Part shown: one piece after another, positions 19,457 through 29,103 of the stretch | Layout: each line of letters starts with the position of its first letter | How positions within the stretch are numbered: position 1 is the first letter of the stretch | Source of the DNA: Litchfieldella anticariensis FP35 = DSM 16096 | Lineage (GTDB): Bacteria; Pseudomonadota; Gammaproteobacteria; Pseudomonadales; Halomonadaceae | Length of the DNA: 64,000 nt | NCBI RefSeq assembly: GCF_000409775.1 | Contig: NZ_KE332393.1 | Span: forward strand, 128,171-192,170 | Direction of reading: 5' to 3' | Program-made: the position numbers and the translations under genes | The notes under the pieces: generated by a model | The model's database searches: none | Told to the model about the DNA's origin: nothing | What the model saw: the letters and a program-made list of their open reading frames with translations, nothing else

Positions 19457-21154
19457 ATGGACGTAAAACGACTTCTGCTATTGATTCCACTTGCCGTACT
19501 GGCCTATTTGCTGGTCGTGCAATGGAATCAGGACTACGGTCAGGTCACACCTGAACCGGAAGCTCCCGCCATCACTACCGATGATGCCCCTCGTAACGGC
19601 GAGACAGCGCCAGGGGAGGAAGGTTTAGTGGCTCCCGCAACCCCCAGTGACGCGGAACCGATTTCCGACAGCGACCTACCAGGAGCGACTCCCTCCCCTA
19701 CCGACAGTCGCGACCTGATCGCAGTAGTCACTGACGTGCTCAATGTGCGAATCGATCCTCAAGGCGGTGACATCGTATATGCCGCTTTGCCAAAGCATAA
19801 ATTGGCACTCAACTCCGATCGCCCCTTCGTTCTGCTTACCGATAGTGCATCTCGCAGCTATGTGGCCAAATCCGGTCTACAGCTCGAAGGCCATCAGGGG
19901 CGTGTCGCCTTTAGTTCGGAACGTACCGACTATCGCCTTGCGGAAGGCGCAGACACTCTGGTCGTCGACTTGACAGCCAATGTCAACGGGGTCGATGTCA
20001 TCAAGCGCTTTACCTTTGAACGCGATGACTACGCGGTCGATGTCACCTATCACCTGGCCAACAACCGCGATGAGCCGGTCACGGCCCGCTTCATCGGCCA
20101 ACTGGCCCGAGACAATAGCCCGGACCCCTCCAGTGGCGTATCGATGGGCATGAAATCGTACCTGGGGGCAGCCTATTCCTCTCCGGAAACTCGTTATGAG
20201 AAGATCGATTTCGAGGATATCCAGAACGGGCGTTTCAACAACCGCGACGCCGAGGGCGGCTGGGTCGCCATCATCCAGCATTATTTCGCTTCGGCCTGGG
20301 CGCCACCCCAGAACCAGCAAAATCTCTACTACGCTACCACCGACTCGCGCGGACGCAACGTCGCTGCCTTTGCCGGCCCCACGCAAACTATCGCCGCCGA
20401 GGGAGAAAGCACGCTGGGCGCCACGCTCTATATGGGGCCCAAGGTTCAGGAACGTCTCGAAGCAGTGGCGCCTCATCTTGAGCTGACCGTAGACTTCGGC
20501 TGGCTATGGTTCCTCGCCAATCCGCTATTCTGGTTGCTCGACAAAATCCATGACGTGCTCGGCAACTGGGGTTGGTCGATCGTCGTGTTGACCGTCATGG
20601 TCAAGATGGCCTTGTGGCCGCTGTCGGCCAAGGCCTATAAGTCGATGGCACGCATGCGCAAACTGGGCCCTGAGATGCAGCGTCTCAAGGAACAGTATGG
20701 CGACGATCGGCAGAAGATGTCCCAGGAGATGATGAAATTTTACCAGAAGGAGAAGATCAATCCTCTGGGCGGCTGTCTGCCTATTTTGGTGCAGATGCCG
20801 GTATTCATCGCCTTGTACTGGATGTTGTTGGAGTCCGTGGAGCTGCGTCACGCCCCGTTCGTGTTCTGGATCCAGGATTTGTCGATGAAGGATCCATACT
20901 TCATCCTGCCAATCCTGATGGGGGCCTCGATGTTCGTGCAGCAGTTGCTTAACCCGACGCCTCCGGACCCCATGCAGGCAAAAATCATGAAGATGCTTCC
21001 GGTCGTCTTCACATTCTTCTTCCTGTGGTTCCCGGCAGGCTTGGTTATCTACTGGGTAGTCAACAACGTCATTTCGATTTTCCAGCAGTGGGCCATCACA
21101 CGCAGAATCGAAAACGACCCGACCGTCGGCAAGAGAGCGAAGAGCAAGAGCTGA
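19457..21154 (+). CDS. yidC: Membrane protein insertase YidC
   Basis: Inner-membrane insertase that acts alone or with SecYEG; its clients include the ATP synthase a and c subunits encoded downstream in this window. The 565 residues have a signal-anchor first membrane segment ([18 protein letters not shown], residues 6-23), a large periplasmic beta-supersandwich domain and the C-terminal five-segment core ([59 protein letters not shown]). ATG at 19457 fits the family; an in-frame upstream ATG at 19394 adds non-conserved residues. Confidence 0.97.
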   Translation: MDVKRLLLLIPLAVLAYLLVVQWNQDYGQVTPEPEAPAITTDDAPRNGETAPGEEGLVAPATPSDAEPISDSDLPGATPSPTDSRDLIAVVTDVLNVRIDPQGGDIVYAALPKHKLALNSDRPFVLLTDSASRSYVAKSGLQLEGHQGRVAFSSERTDYRLAEGADTLVVDLTANVNGVDVIKRFTFERDDYAVDVTYHLANNRDEPVTARFIGQLARDNSPDPSSGVSMGMKSYLGAAYSSPETRYEKIDFEDIQNGRFNNRDAEGGWVAIIQHYFASAWAPPQNQQNLYYATTDSRGRNVAAFAGPTQTIAAEGESTLGATLYMGPKVQERLEAVAPHLELTVDFGWLWFLANPLFWLLDKIHDVLGNWGWSIVVLTVMVKMALWPLSAKAYKSMARMRKLGPEMQRLKEQYGDDRQKMSQEMMKFYQKEKINPLGGCLPILVQMPVFIALYWMLLESVELRHAPFVFWIQDLSMKDPYFILPILMGASMFVQQLLNPTPPDPMQAKIMKMLPVVFTFFFLWFPAGLVIYWVVNNVISIFQQWAITRRIENDPTVGKRAKSKS

Positions 21155-21174
21155 TCTTCTCGCTCACACCAGCA

Positions 21175-21202
21175 CCAGACCCCCGCTCATGCGGGGGTCT
21201 GG
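21175..21202 (+). terminator. Hairpin terminator after yidC
   Basis: A 12-bp perfect stem, CCAGACCCCCGC / GCGGGGGTCTGG, with a TCAT loop lies 20 bases after yidC. The downstream U-tract is weak (CGTTTGC), so termination may be partial and mnmE may be partly co-transcribed. Confidence 0.7.
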
Positions 21203-21257
21203 CGTTTGCAGGCCATCAACGGGACAATGCCGTCATCAGCCAAGCAGGATTCGTATC

Positions 21258-22631
21258 ATGTCGCATCCCCCCCTCTATACTCAGGACACCATCGCAGCAC
21301 TCGCTACCCCTCCTGGGCGCGGTGGGGTGGGTATCGTTCGTGTCTCGGGCCCAGGCTGTCGCGATATCGCCACTGCAATCCTGGGATGCTGTCCTGCGCC
21401 GCGTCATGCCCTTTATGGCCCTTTCCGTGGTGCACGGGAGCTCATCGACGAGGGTATTGCCCTGTATTTTGAAGGGCCCTATTCATTCACTGGTGAAGAC
21501 GTTCTCGAACTGCACGGTCATGGCGGCCCTGTGATCATGGACTTACTGCTCGAGCGCTGCGTGCACTTGGGAGCACGCTTGGCTCGTCCTGGTGAGTTTT
21601 CCGAACGCGCGTTCCTCAACGACAAACTCGACTTGGCTCAGGCCGAGGCCATTGCCGACTTGATCGACGCCAGCTCTAAAACCGCTGCTGAGAACGCGTT
21701 ACGCTCGCTGCAAGGAGAGTTCTCGCGACGTGTCCAGGCTCTGGTGGAGCGACTGATCGAGCTGCGCATGTATGTCGAGGCTGCCATCGACTTCCCCGAA
21801 GAAGAAATCGACTTCCTCGCCGATGGCAAGGTCGCTGCCATGCTCGAGACCGTGGTCGCGGAGTTGGTCGAAGTACGCTTGGCCGCTGGCCAAGGGGCGT
21901 TGATGCGCGAAGGCATGAATGTGGTGATAGCCGGACGCCCCAACGCTGGGAAGTCCAGCCTGCTCAATGCCCTCACCGAGCAGGATACCGCTATCGTTAC
22001 CGAAATCGAGGGCACCACCCGTGATGTATTGCGGGAACATATCCACATTGATGGCATGCCGCTGCATATCATCGATACCGCTGGCTTACGTGATACCCCC
22101 GACGCCGTGGAGAAAATCGGCGTGGCACGTGCTTGGGCCGAAATCGAGAAGGCCGATCGCGTACTGCTGCTGGTCGATGCCACCACGACCCCGGCCATCG
22201 ATCCCATGGCTATCTGGCCTGAGTTCGTCGCCCGCCTCAATGACCCCTCCCAGCTTACGTTGGTGCGCAACAAGATCGATACCAGCCAAGAACTCCCCGG
22301 ACTCGACTTATCCACAACCCCTCCGGTATTGCGACTGTCGGCAAAAACCGGGGCGGGTGTGGATAACTTGAAGGACCATCTCAAGACGGTAATGGGTTTT
22401 TGCACTACCACAGAAGGACGCTTTTCCGCCCGTCGACGCCATCTGGATGCCTTGGATAGAGCGAAGCAAGCACTCACTAACGGCGAAGAGCAGCTACAAG
22501 GCTACGGGGCCGGTGAATTACTCGCCGAAGATCTGCGCGATGCCCAGCAAGCACTGGGAGAGATCACCGGTGAGTTCAGTGCTGACGACCTACTCGGAGA
22601 AATCTTCGGCAGCTTCTGCATCGGCAAGTAG
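21258..22631 (+). CDS. mnmE: tRNA modification GTPase MnmE
   Basis: Works with MnmG to install the cmnm5/mnm5 group on U34 of tRNAs reading split codon boxes. The 457-residue protein has the N-terminal folate-binding domain ([22 protein letters not shown]), a helical domain, an inserted G domain (P-loop [14 protein letters not shown], switch DTAGLRD, NKID) and the conserved C-terminal FCIGK with the active Cys454. ATG at 21258 is the family start. Two perfect DnaA boxes (22308-22316 and 22358-22366) lie inside the G-domain coding region. Its partner mnmG is 24 kb downstream. Confidence 0.97.
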   Translation: MSHPPLYTQDTIAALATPPGRGGVGIVRVSGPGCRDIATAILGCCPAPRHALYGPFRGARELIDEGIALYFEGPYSFTGEDVLELHGHGGPVIMDLLLERCVHLGARLARPGEFSERAFLNDKLDLAQAEAIADLIDASSKTAAENALRSLQGEFSRRVQALVERLIELRMYVEAAIDFPEEEIDFLADGKVAAMLETVVAELVEVRLAAGQGALMREGMNVVIAGRPNAGKSSLLNALTEQDTAIVTEIEGTTRDVLREHIHIDGMPLHIIDTAGLRDTPDAVEKIGVARAWAEIEKADRVLLLVDATTTPAIDPMAIWPEFVARLNDPSQLTLVRNKIDTSQELPGLDLSTTPPVLRLSAKTGAGVDNLKDHLKTVMGFCTTTEGRFSARRRHLDALDRAKQALTNGEEQLQGYGAGELLAEDLRDAQQALGEITGEFSADDLLGEIFGSFCIGK

Positions 22632-22635
22632 CCCC

Positions 22636-23487
22636 CTACTCCCCGACCCACCAGCCACTTCGATAGTGCGCTGAAGCAGCCAGGAGAGGAACCACTGCCT
22701 CCATTACCGCCGTTAGTTCCTTCTCCAGCCCCCAAGGCGGGTTGAGCACCAGCATCCCGCTGCCATACATACCGTGCGAGTCACTCGGCGCAGCAAGCTG
22801 CAACTCGGCCTGCCATAGTTTGCATAGTCCATCGTCACGCATCCTTTCAAGCATCTCTCGGTGACGACCGGCCGGCAGCAGGGGGTACCACACCAATGCC
22901 ACGGCATGACGCACCTTGCGTGCCAGATCCCGTAAGGCCGTGGCAACTTCCTGGTACTCCTCTTTGCGTTCGTAGCTGGGATCGATCAATACACAAAGAC
23001 GCGGAGTGCCCACTGGTAACATGCGAGTCATGCCGACTAGGCCATCGCCGTGGATACGTCGGGCATTGGCAGGCAGTGGTTGAGCATCCAGGTGGCGATG
23101 TTCGCCGGGGTGCAATTCGAACAGACTGAGACGGTCCTGAGGCCGTAGAGCCTGGGCCAACCACCAAGGTGAGCCTGGATAATGCGTCAGTTCCTCTTCA
23201 CGACCTTGCTGGACACTTTCCACCTGTTCCAGCCAGGCGTTCACCAAGGCGTTACGAGCACCCAGCTCACGGCGAGCCTGCCACAAGGGAGAGACCCCCG
23301 TACGATACTCCATCAACTTGCGACTCTCCGTCGCGTTCAGCGGGTAACAGCCACGACCAGCATGAGTATCAATATATGTAATGGCCGAATTTTTACGTAA
23401 AACATGCTGGATGACGGCGAACAGCGTCAAATGCTTGTGAATATCGGCAAAATTGCCGGCATGGTAGGCGTGTTGATAGGCAAGCAT
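22636..23487 (-). CDS. rlmJ: 23S rRNA (adenine-2030-N6)-methyltransferase
   Basis: Methylates A2030 of 23S rRNA. The 283-residue protein starts MLAYQHAYHAGNFADIHKH, the diagnostic RlmJ (YhiR) N-terminus, and has the AdoMet-binding YIDTHAGRGCY and the catalytic (D/N)PPY-like LIDPSYERK. ATG at 23487 matches the family; an earlier ATG at 23517 adds 10 unrelated residues. It converges on mnmE with only 4 bases between the stops. Confidence 0.93.
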   Translation of the reverse strand: MLAYQHAYHAGNFADIHKHLTLFAVIQHVLRKNSAITYIDTHAGRGCYPLNATESRKLMEYRTGVSPLWQARRELGARNALVNAWLEQVESVQQGREEELTHYPGSPWWLAQALRPQDRLSLFELHPGEHRHLDAQPLPANARRIHGDGLVGMTRMLPVGTPRLCVLIDPSYERKEEYQEVATALRDLARKVRHAVALVWYPLLPAGRHREMLERMRDDGLCKLWQAELQLAAPSDSHGMYGSGMLVLNPPWGLEKELTAVMEAVVPLLAASAHYRSGWWVGE

Positions 23488-23500
23488 AGCGGCATTCCAG

Positions 23501-23536
23501 AAAGAAGACCCGCGCAACTCAGAAAGCTCGCGGGTC
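23501..23536 (-). terminator. Terminator of the OmpA-type lipoprotein gene
   Basis: On the minus strand, GACCCGCG / CGCGGGTC forms an 8-bp stem and is followed by TTCTTTCT. It lies between the lipoprotein stop and rlmJ. Confidence 0.7.
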
Positions 23537-23574
23537 GTCGATTAACCTGGTTGGCAAGATAGCCAGGTATTACA

Positions 23575-24249
23575 TTACATCTGCTGTTGCATGGGTGTCA
23601 GCGTGATCTCGACACGACGATTCTGCGCCCGCCCCGCTTCGGTATCGTTGCTGGCAACAGGCTGAGTGAATCCGTAGCCACTCATGCTCAAGCGATACTG
23701 CTGAACGCCCTGCTGAGCCAAGTAGTTGCCCACCGATTGCGCTCGCCGCTCTGACAAGCGCTGGTTGTATTCAGCGGAACCGGTGCTATCGGTATGCCCA
23801 GCGATGTTGACGCGTGTCTCTGGATACTCCAACAGTACCCCCGAAACATCATTGAGGGCCGAACGAGCACTGGGTGTCAGTTCGCTGGAGTCGAACCCGA
23901 AGGTCACACTACTGGGCATATTGAGGATGATGTCATCACCCTGGCGATCGACGCCGATGCCGGTTCCCTGCATCCGCTCACGCAACTGCGCCTCCTGGCG
24001 GTCCATATAGGCGCCGATGCCGCCACCTGCCGCAGCTCCCACGGCCGCACCGATCAGGGCACGATCACGCCGGCTGGTAGATCCGTCGCCACTGAGCGCC
24101 CCGGCTGCCGCTCCTATCGCAGCCCCGATGCCAGCCCCGGTCAATGTCTTGCTGCGCTGGGTCTGGCCACCATAGGGATCGCTGGTGGCACATCCTACCA
24201 ACAGCACGGCAGCAGCGAGTGGATAAATCAGTCGATATGTCTTGGGCAT
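23575..24249 (-). CDS. OmpA-family peptidoglycan-associated lipoprotein (YiaD-like)
   Basis: A 224-residue outer-membrane lipoprotein. The signal peptide ends in the lipobox LLVGC (Cys20). Next is a Gly/Ala-rich glycine-zipper segment (GAGIGAAIGAAAGALSG and IGAAVGAAAGGGIGAYM, about 38-85), then a C-terminal OmpA domain with the peptidoglycan-binding signature HTDSTGSAEYNQRLSERRAQSV. This arrangement matches YiaD-type proteins that link the outer membrane to the wall. It is transcribed alone and ends in a hairpin terminator. Confidence 0.85.
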   Translation of the reverse strand: MPKTYRLIYPLAAAVLLVGCATSDPYGGQTQRSKTLTGAGIGAAIGAAAGALSGDGSTSRRDRALIGAAVGAAAGGGIGAYMDRQEAQLRERMQGTGIGVDRQGDDIILNMPSSVTFGFDSSELTPSARSALNDVSGVLLEYPETRVNIAGHTDSTGSAEYNQRLSERRAQSVGNYLAQQGVQQYRLSMSGYGFTQPVASNDTEAGRAQNRRVEITLTPMQQQM

Positions 24250-24294
24250 TACGTTGCCACTCCTTGGGATTTACGGGATCAAACGCTTTCGACA

Positions 24295-25461
24295 TCACTC
24301 GTCACTGAGCATGGTCAAAAGTTCGTTCAAGAATAATAGACCTCGGGATGATGCCTGAAGACGATTGGCATCTTCCACAAGAAGTCCTTTTTTGCGTGCT
24401 TCAAGCAAGTGCTCCTGCAACTCATGGGAGGGGCGGCCGGTATGAGTCTCCCAGCTCTCGAGTGATACCCCCTCGACCAGACGCAAGGCATTCATGGCAA
24501 ATTCCAGCGGTAATTCTTCCTCCTCTACCTGTGCATGCCCAGCGACAAAACCTCGTGGATCGTGACGTCGGTGTAGATAAGCGTCAGGTTGACGACTCTT
24601 CCAACGACGTTCGATCCGTAGACGGCCGGCCTCATCCCAAGTACTGGTCTTGCTGTGCGCCCCTGCACCGATACCCAAGTAGTCGCCAAATCCCCAGTAA
24701 TTCAGATTATGACGCGAGCGGCGACCAGCCTGGGCGTAGGCCGATATCTCATAACGCTTGAGACCAGCATTTTCCAACCGTTCGTGCCCAGCATCCTGAA
24801 TATCCCACAGAATATCGTCCTCAGGCAGCACAGGTGGATGGGAATGAAACTCGGTATTCGGTTCCAAGGTGAGCTGGTACCACGACAAATGCTCCGGTGA
24901 CAATGCCAGGCCCGCGTCGAGATCGGCCAGTGCCAGTTCGAGATCCTGTCCGGGCAGACCATGCATCAAGTCGATATTCAGATTGTCGAAACCCGCCTGG
25001 CGTGCACTGTGTACAGCCATGCGGGCTTCCTCGGCACCATGAATACGGCCCAATGCTTCGAGCTGCATCGGCTGGAAACTTTGCACCCCCAGCGACAAAC
25101 GATTGATCCCAGCAGCACGGTAGCCGGTGAATCGTCCTTGCTCTACGGTACCGGGGTTGGCTTCGAGGGTGATCTCGATATCCGAGGCAAGTGGCAGACG
25201 CTCGGCCAATGCCTCGAAGAAATCCCGGTAGAACTTGGCCGACATCAGACTTGGCGTTCCCCCGCCCACGAACACACTGATCAGTTCACGTTCGTGGGCC
25301 AATGGAAGATCGGCCTCGAGATCAGCAATCAAGGCCTCGAGATACTCCCTCTCGGGAAGTTCCACACCACGGCCCATACCATGTGAGTTGAAATCGCAGT
25401 AGGGGCACTTACGCACACACCAGGGGATATGTACGTAAAGCGATAGTGGCGGCAATCTCAT
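24295..25461 (-). CDS. hemW: Radical SAM heme chaperone HemW
   Basis: A 388-residue radical SAM protein with the [4Fe-4S] motif CVRKCPYC (Cys15, 19, 22) and a heme-chaperone-type C-terminus. In the family HemW inserts heme into respiratory proteins and is not a true coproporphyrinogen oxidase; it was formerly annotated hemN-like. The Cys-x3-Cys-x2-Cys spacing without the HemN-specific fourth Cys supports HemW. ATG 25461 overlaps the rdgB stop by 4 bases, the conserved rdgB-hemW pairing. Confidence 0.9.
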   Translation of the reverse strand: MRLPPLSLYVHIPWCVRKCPYCDFNSHGMGRGVELPEREYLEALIADLEADLPLAHERELISVFVGGGTPSLMSAKFYRDFFEALAERLPLASDIEITLEANPGTVEQGRFTGYRAAGINRLSLGVQSFQPMQLEALGRIHGAEEARMAVHSARQAGFDNLNIDLMHGLPGQDLELALADLDAGLALSPEHLSWYQLTLEPNTEFHSHPPVLPEDDILWDIQDAGHERLENAGLKRYEISAYAQAGRRSRHNLNYWGFGDYLGIGAGAHSKTSTWDEAGRLRIERRWKSRQPDAYLHRRHDPRGFVAGHAQVEEEELPLEFAMNALRLVEGVSLESWETHTGRPSHELQEHLLEARKKGLLVEDANRLQASSRGLLFLNELLTMLSDE

Positions 25462-26057
25462 GACGCAAGACACTCCACCAGCTCACGCATGGCACGTCCA
25501 CGGTGACTAAGGCGATTCTTCTCCTCGCCCGACAGTTCGGCCGCGCTCATGCCACATTCCGAAACCCAGAACAGAGGATCGTAACCGAAGCCTCCATTGC
25601 CACGTGGCTGTGCCAGGATCGTTCCCTCCCAGCTACGCTGGACGATCAAGGGTACCGGATCCTCAGCATGGCGCAGATAGACTAGCACGCACCAGTATCG
25701 AGCACTGCGCTCACCCTCGCCGACATCGGCAAGTGTTGCCAGTAACTTGCGGTTATTGGCATCATCGCTTTTGGGCTCTCCAGCGTAGCGGGCCGAGTGA
25801 ATGCCCGGTGCGCCGTGCAGGGCATCGACTTCCAGCCCCGAATCATCGGCAAGAGACGGCAACCCGCTCACGCGACAAGCCTCTCGAGCCTTGAGCAGAG
25901 CATTCTCGACGAAGGACAGCCCCGTCTCCTCGACCTCGGGGACAGCATAATCCGACTGTGGCCGTACCATGTAGCCCAGCGGAACCAGCAATTCATGGAA
26001 CTCACGCAGTTTTCCCCTGTTCCCACTCGCTAGCACCAACGGTTGTGCGGTCGACAT
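25458..26057 (-). CDS. rdgB: Non-canonical purine NTP pyrophosphatase (dITP/XTP)
   Basis: House-cleaning enzyme that hydrolyses dITP, ITP and XTP to monophosphates. The 199 residues match the Ham1/RdgB family: LVLASGNRGKLREF at the N-terminus, SLADDSGLEVDALHGAPGIHSARYAG in the centre and GNGGFGYDPLFW. I choose ATG 26057 since family homology starts there; an upstream in-frame start at 26126 adds 23 unrelated residues. It is the first gene of the rdgB-hemW operon and the last housekeeping gene before the accessory island. Confidence 0.93.
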   Translation of the reverse strand: MSTAQPLVLASGNRGKLREFHELLVPLGYMVRPQSDYAVPEVEETGLSFVENALLKAREACRVSGLPSLADDSGLEVDALHGAPGIHSARYAGEPKSDDANNRKLLATLADVGEGERSARYWCVLVYLRHAEDPVPLIVQRSWEGTILAQPRGNGGFGYDPLFWVSECGMSAAELSGEEKNRLSHRGRAMRELVECLAS

Positions 26058-26460
26058 CTCATGCTCCCGATTGATTGAACCAAGCGTTCCAGTTGGAAAA
26101 TTTCTCCATGAGTCCTTATAAATCATAAGGATAAAAGCTTCTTGGGATAGTCATCAGTGAATTAGTGTAAAAGTATTAGATAACAATTCTGATACATTGA
26201 AAGGTTAATGATTTCGCTAGGCAATAGCGCATGATCGAACATGAAAAAGAAGCAAAGAAAAACCTACAACAATTTGTTTTATATGAAAATTTTCCCCGCA
26301 AGATTTGGATGGCCAGACTACAGGGAGAAAGGAGTCTCAGAAAGATTGTGTAACCGAACTTTACAAAACGGCATTAAGGGTCAACTCTTAGAATGGTGGA
26401 CTTCCTCTAAATACATCATACCAACAACCTGTAGCACATCATAATCGTGGAGCAGACATC
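26058..26460. other. AT-rich leader region of the accessory island
   Basis: A 403-base gene-free, AT-rich spacer between divergent rdgB and the CsgD/VpsT-like gene. It holds an inverted repeat CCTTAT-N5-ATAAGG at 26114-26130, a possible operator for either gene. I see no convincing sigma70 or sigma54 promoter. A 67-codon ORF at 26241 has no family features and I reject it. Confidence 0.5.
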
Positions 26461-27135
26461 ATGGGCCAAGGGAAAGGGATGGTGCTGCTGGTGACAGACA
26501 GCAACCCGCAGTCACAGCTTTTTATCGATTACATTCACGACCAGCTCGACTGCCCCGTGACGGCTGTCGCTCCGCATGACGGAATGGGAGAGATCAAGCA
26601 AGAGAGAGCTGTGTTGTTGCTCGATGCCGATCACGTCGATGACGACACCATGCAGGCCTGGCAAGCGAAGGTCGTCGATTACGACAACATCGCCATGGCT
26701 GCCTTCAACCTTCGTGACGAAGACCATTCCGCCGACGTACTCGCGACTTTGCACCTGCAAGGGGTATTTTATCGCAGTGATGACCTGATGTTGATCTGCA
26801 AAGGGATCAGCAAGTTATTGGAAGGCGATCTCTGGATGTCACGGACCTTGATGACACGGCTCATCGATTTCTATCGTCGCCAGCAGCGCAATGCTTACCG
26901 ACCAGTTTGCGGGCTGACCCATCGCGAACTCGAAATCATTGGCTTACTGGGCTCAGGAGCGTCCAACTCGGAGATCGCTGATCGGCTGTTTGTCAGCGAG
27001 CATACGGTGAAATCACACCTCTACAATATTTTCCGTAAAATAAAGGTACACAACCGAATTCAAGCCATGAACTGGGCACGGCAGAACCTGGTGGCAATCC
27101 CCCCTCATGTCGGCAGACACCATCAGCATAATTAA
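26461..27135 (+). CDS. CsgD/VpsT-family LuxR-type regulator, candidate c-di-GMP receptor
   Basis: A 224-residue regulator. Residues 1-120 form a degenerate receiver-like domain, 125-128 read WMSR, and 150-210 are a LuxR helix-turn-helix (LTHRELEIIGLLGSGASNSEIADRLFVSEHTVKSHLYNIFRKI). The order and wording (GVFYRSDD, GI-KLLEGDLWMSR) closely resemble CsgD and VpsT, the biofilm regulators of curli and Vibrio polysaccharide. In VpsT the motif W[FLM][TS]R binds c-di-GMP; CsgD has YFTQ instead. So c-di-GMP binding is likely here, by inference. It heads an island with two VpsR-like activators and a Fap-like secretion locus. Confidence 0.82.
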   Translation: MGQGKGMVLLVTDSNPQSQLFIDYIHDQLDCPVTAVAPHDGMGEIKQERAVLLLDADHVDDDTMQAWQAKVVDYDNIAMAAFNLRDEDHSADVLATLHLQGVFYRSDDLMLICKGISKLLEGDLWMSRTLMTRLIDFYRRQQRNAYRPVCGLTHRELEIIGLLGSGASNSEIADRLFVSEHTVKSHLYNIFRKIKVHNRIQAMNWARQNLVAIPPHVGRHHQHN

Positions 27136-27287
27136 TCAAGAAAGATAAGGTAAAGACAACTTAACAATATCTTTAAGTCGCCTTGATTTCGACTTCGTTT
27201 CCTTTTGCAAGTTAATACTGAAATATCATTCACTTTGTAATTAAGGTTTTTATCCACTCCACCTGAGAGATAGAGGAAAGGTAAGCA

Positions 27288-28649
27288 ATGAGTGTGATAA
27301 AAAGCATACTGATTGTGGGGGGGGCAGAGGAAAATTCCCATTGGTTAATTCATGAGATGCAGCAACGAGGGTGGAAAATATATCATTCGAATAGTCTCAA
27401 CAAGGTGAAAGAGGCCCTTAGCGACCCCTCCCTTCGAGTAGGTTTGGTATATCTGGATGCTAAGCTTCTTGAAAATAGAAAGGAGCTCGAAAAGCGGTTA
27501 TCCGTCATCCCAGTCAAATGGATAGCCTTGATCGACCAATCCATACTGGATGACAGCAAAAACTGCCTAACGTTGAAACGGATTTTTTATGCTTACCACA
27601 CGCTGCCGATCGATGCGGAACAGATCGACTGCCTGTTAAGCCATGCCAGTGCCATGATGGCCTTATCCCTCTCTACACAAGGCGATGGGCAACTACCAAC
27701 GGATGAATACGAAATGGTGGGGGCCACACCGGTCATGCACAAGCTTTTCAAGGCCATCCGCCGTGTGGCTGCAGTAGACGCCGCGGTATTCATCAGTGGA
27801 GAATCGGGTACCGGGAAAGAACTTGCCGCCCGAGCCATTCACGAACACTCAACACGTGCCGAATCTCCTTTCATCGCTGTCAACTGTGCAGCTTTACCTA
27901 GCAACTTGATTCAGTCCGAGCTATTCGGGCATGAGAAAGGATCTTTTACCGGTGCCAGTCAGAAAAAAATCGGACGCATCGAAGCCGCTCAAGGGGGGAC
28001 CTTGTTTCTCGACGAAATCGGCGACCTGCCGCTCGAGATGCAGGTCAATCTGTTGCGATTTCTTGAAGATCACCATATTCAACGCGTTGGCGGTCTCAAG
28101 GAAATTCCCATGAATGTCCGGATTCTTGCCGCCACCCATATCAATCTGAATAAAGCAGTCAAGGAGGGTAGCTTTCGAGAAGACCTTTATCACCGGCTAA
28201 ACGTATTGCAAATTCAAATTCCGCCTCTTCGCGAACGTCAGGAAGATATTGACATCCTAGCCCAGTTCTTTTTCAACAAATTTTCCAATGAGAAATCACT
28301 CCAGGTCAAGGGATTCAGCCAGGAGTCATTGGCGTTGATGCGATGCTATGAGTGGCCCGGGAATATACGCGAACTCATTAATCGTGTTCGTCGTGCCATC
28401 GTAATGTGCGAAAATCGCTTGATTCGACCCTGTGATCTGGGTCTGGAAAGACGAAAGACACCTCGTCATATCATGACGCTTGAGCAAGTAAGAGATAATG
28501 CCGAACGCAACGCTATCAAGGCCGCCTTGTCACGTAACAAATATAAGATACAAGATGCTGCCAAGGAATTGGGCATATCGCGCGTCACTCTATATCGTCT
28601 GTTAGAAAAACACGGCATCGAACGCCAGATCCCATCTGATATTAAATGA
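27288..28649 (+). CDS. VpsR-like sigma54-dependent activator, copy 1
   Basis: A 453-residue bacterial enhancer-binding protein. Residues 1-125 are a divergent receiver-like domain ([33 protein letters not shown]) resembling that of VpsR. The AAA+ domain has Walker A GESGTGKE (171-178), the sigma54-contact loop GSFTGA (218-223, consensus GAFTGA), Walker [10 protein letters not shown] (239-247) and [10 protein letters not shown] Fis-type helix-turn-helix ends the protein ([21 protein letters not shown]). GAGGAAAGG precedes the ATG. Base composition is AT-rich compared with the housekeeping genes. Likely target: the sigma54 promoter at 34957-34972. Confidence 0.85.
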   Translation: MSVIKSILIVGGAEENSHWLIHEMQQRGWKIYHSNSLNKVKEALSDPSLRVGLVYLDAKLLENRKELEKRLSVIPVKWIALIDQSILDDSKNCLTLKRIFYAYHTLPIDAEQIDCLLSHASAMMALSLSTQGDGQLPTDEYEMVGATPVMHKLFKAIRRVAAVDAAVFISGESGTGKELAARAIHEHSTRAESPFIAVNCAALPSNLIQSELFGHEKGSFTGASQKKIGRIEAAQGGTLFLDEIGDLPLEMQVNLLRFLEDHHIQRVGGLKEIPMNVRILAATHINLNKAVKEGSFREDLYHRLNVLQIQIPPLRERQEDIDILAQFFFNKFSNEKSLQVKGFSQESLALMRCYEWPGNIRELINRVRRAIVMCENRLIRPCDLGLERRKTPRHIMTLEQVRDNAERNAIKAALSRNKYKIQDAAKELGISRVTLYRLLEKHGIERQIPSDIK

Positions 28650-29103
28650 TTTCCTCCATTATCATTTCCTTTCCATCTAGATTTTCTCCCATTTTATATA
28701 TAACGATAACCCTATCTAAATCTAATTGTATAGTGGAAACAGAGACTGTCATGCATGCTGCTTATGGTTAAATTAAAGCAAAAACATAACCCCTGAAGCA
28801 TTAAATATCTAATAAAATTCCTTTGGTTTAAATCTCGGAGCCGGAGTGCTTGAGGTCAATATTCTAATAAAAATAATTTAAGAAGGCATTAATATATTAT
28901 CATCAAATGTAAATCATTAATCTTTACCAAGAAACATAACTTTACAAAGCTGGGTAAGAGAATCATGATTAATCACGTTCCTGAGGATTAGGGTTCACAT
29001 TCAATCAATCTATAATCGCAAATATAAAATCACTTTCCACATTCCTATGAGTCAGTGATAAGACGACACAATGACTGGTCCATGCATCAAGGAGAAAGGT
29101 GCA
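28650..29103. other. AT-rich spacer between the two activator genes
   Basis: About 450 bases of strongly AT-rich DNA without a supported gene. A TGG-N10-GC arrangement near 28765 (TGGTTAAATTAAAGCA) has the sigma54 spacing but matches poorly otherwise. I see no terminator or RNA gene. Confidence 0.4.

Noticed and set aside
24295-25461. Oxygen-independent coproporphyrinogen III oxidase (hemN)
   Set aside because: The short length, the N-terminus and the lack of HemN-specific residues fit HemW; pairing with rdgB also points to HemW.
26241-26444. A 67-codon open frame upstream of the CsgD-like gene
   Set aside because: No ribosome site, mixed composition and no recognisable domain; it lies in AT-poor-coding spacer DNA and ends just before a better-supported gene.
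28765-28780. Possible sigma54 promoter TGGTTAAATTAAAGCA before the second activator gene
   Set aside because: Only the GG and GC spacing fits; the remaining consensus positions are poor in an AT-rich background where such matches arise by chance.
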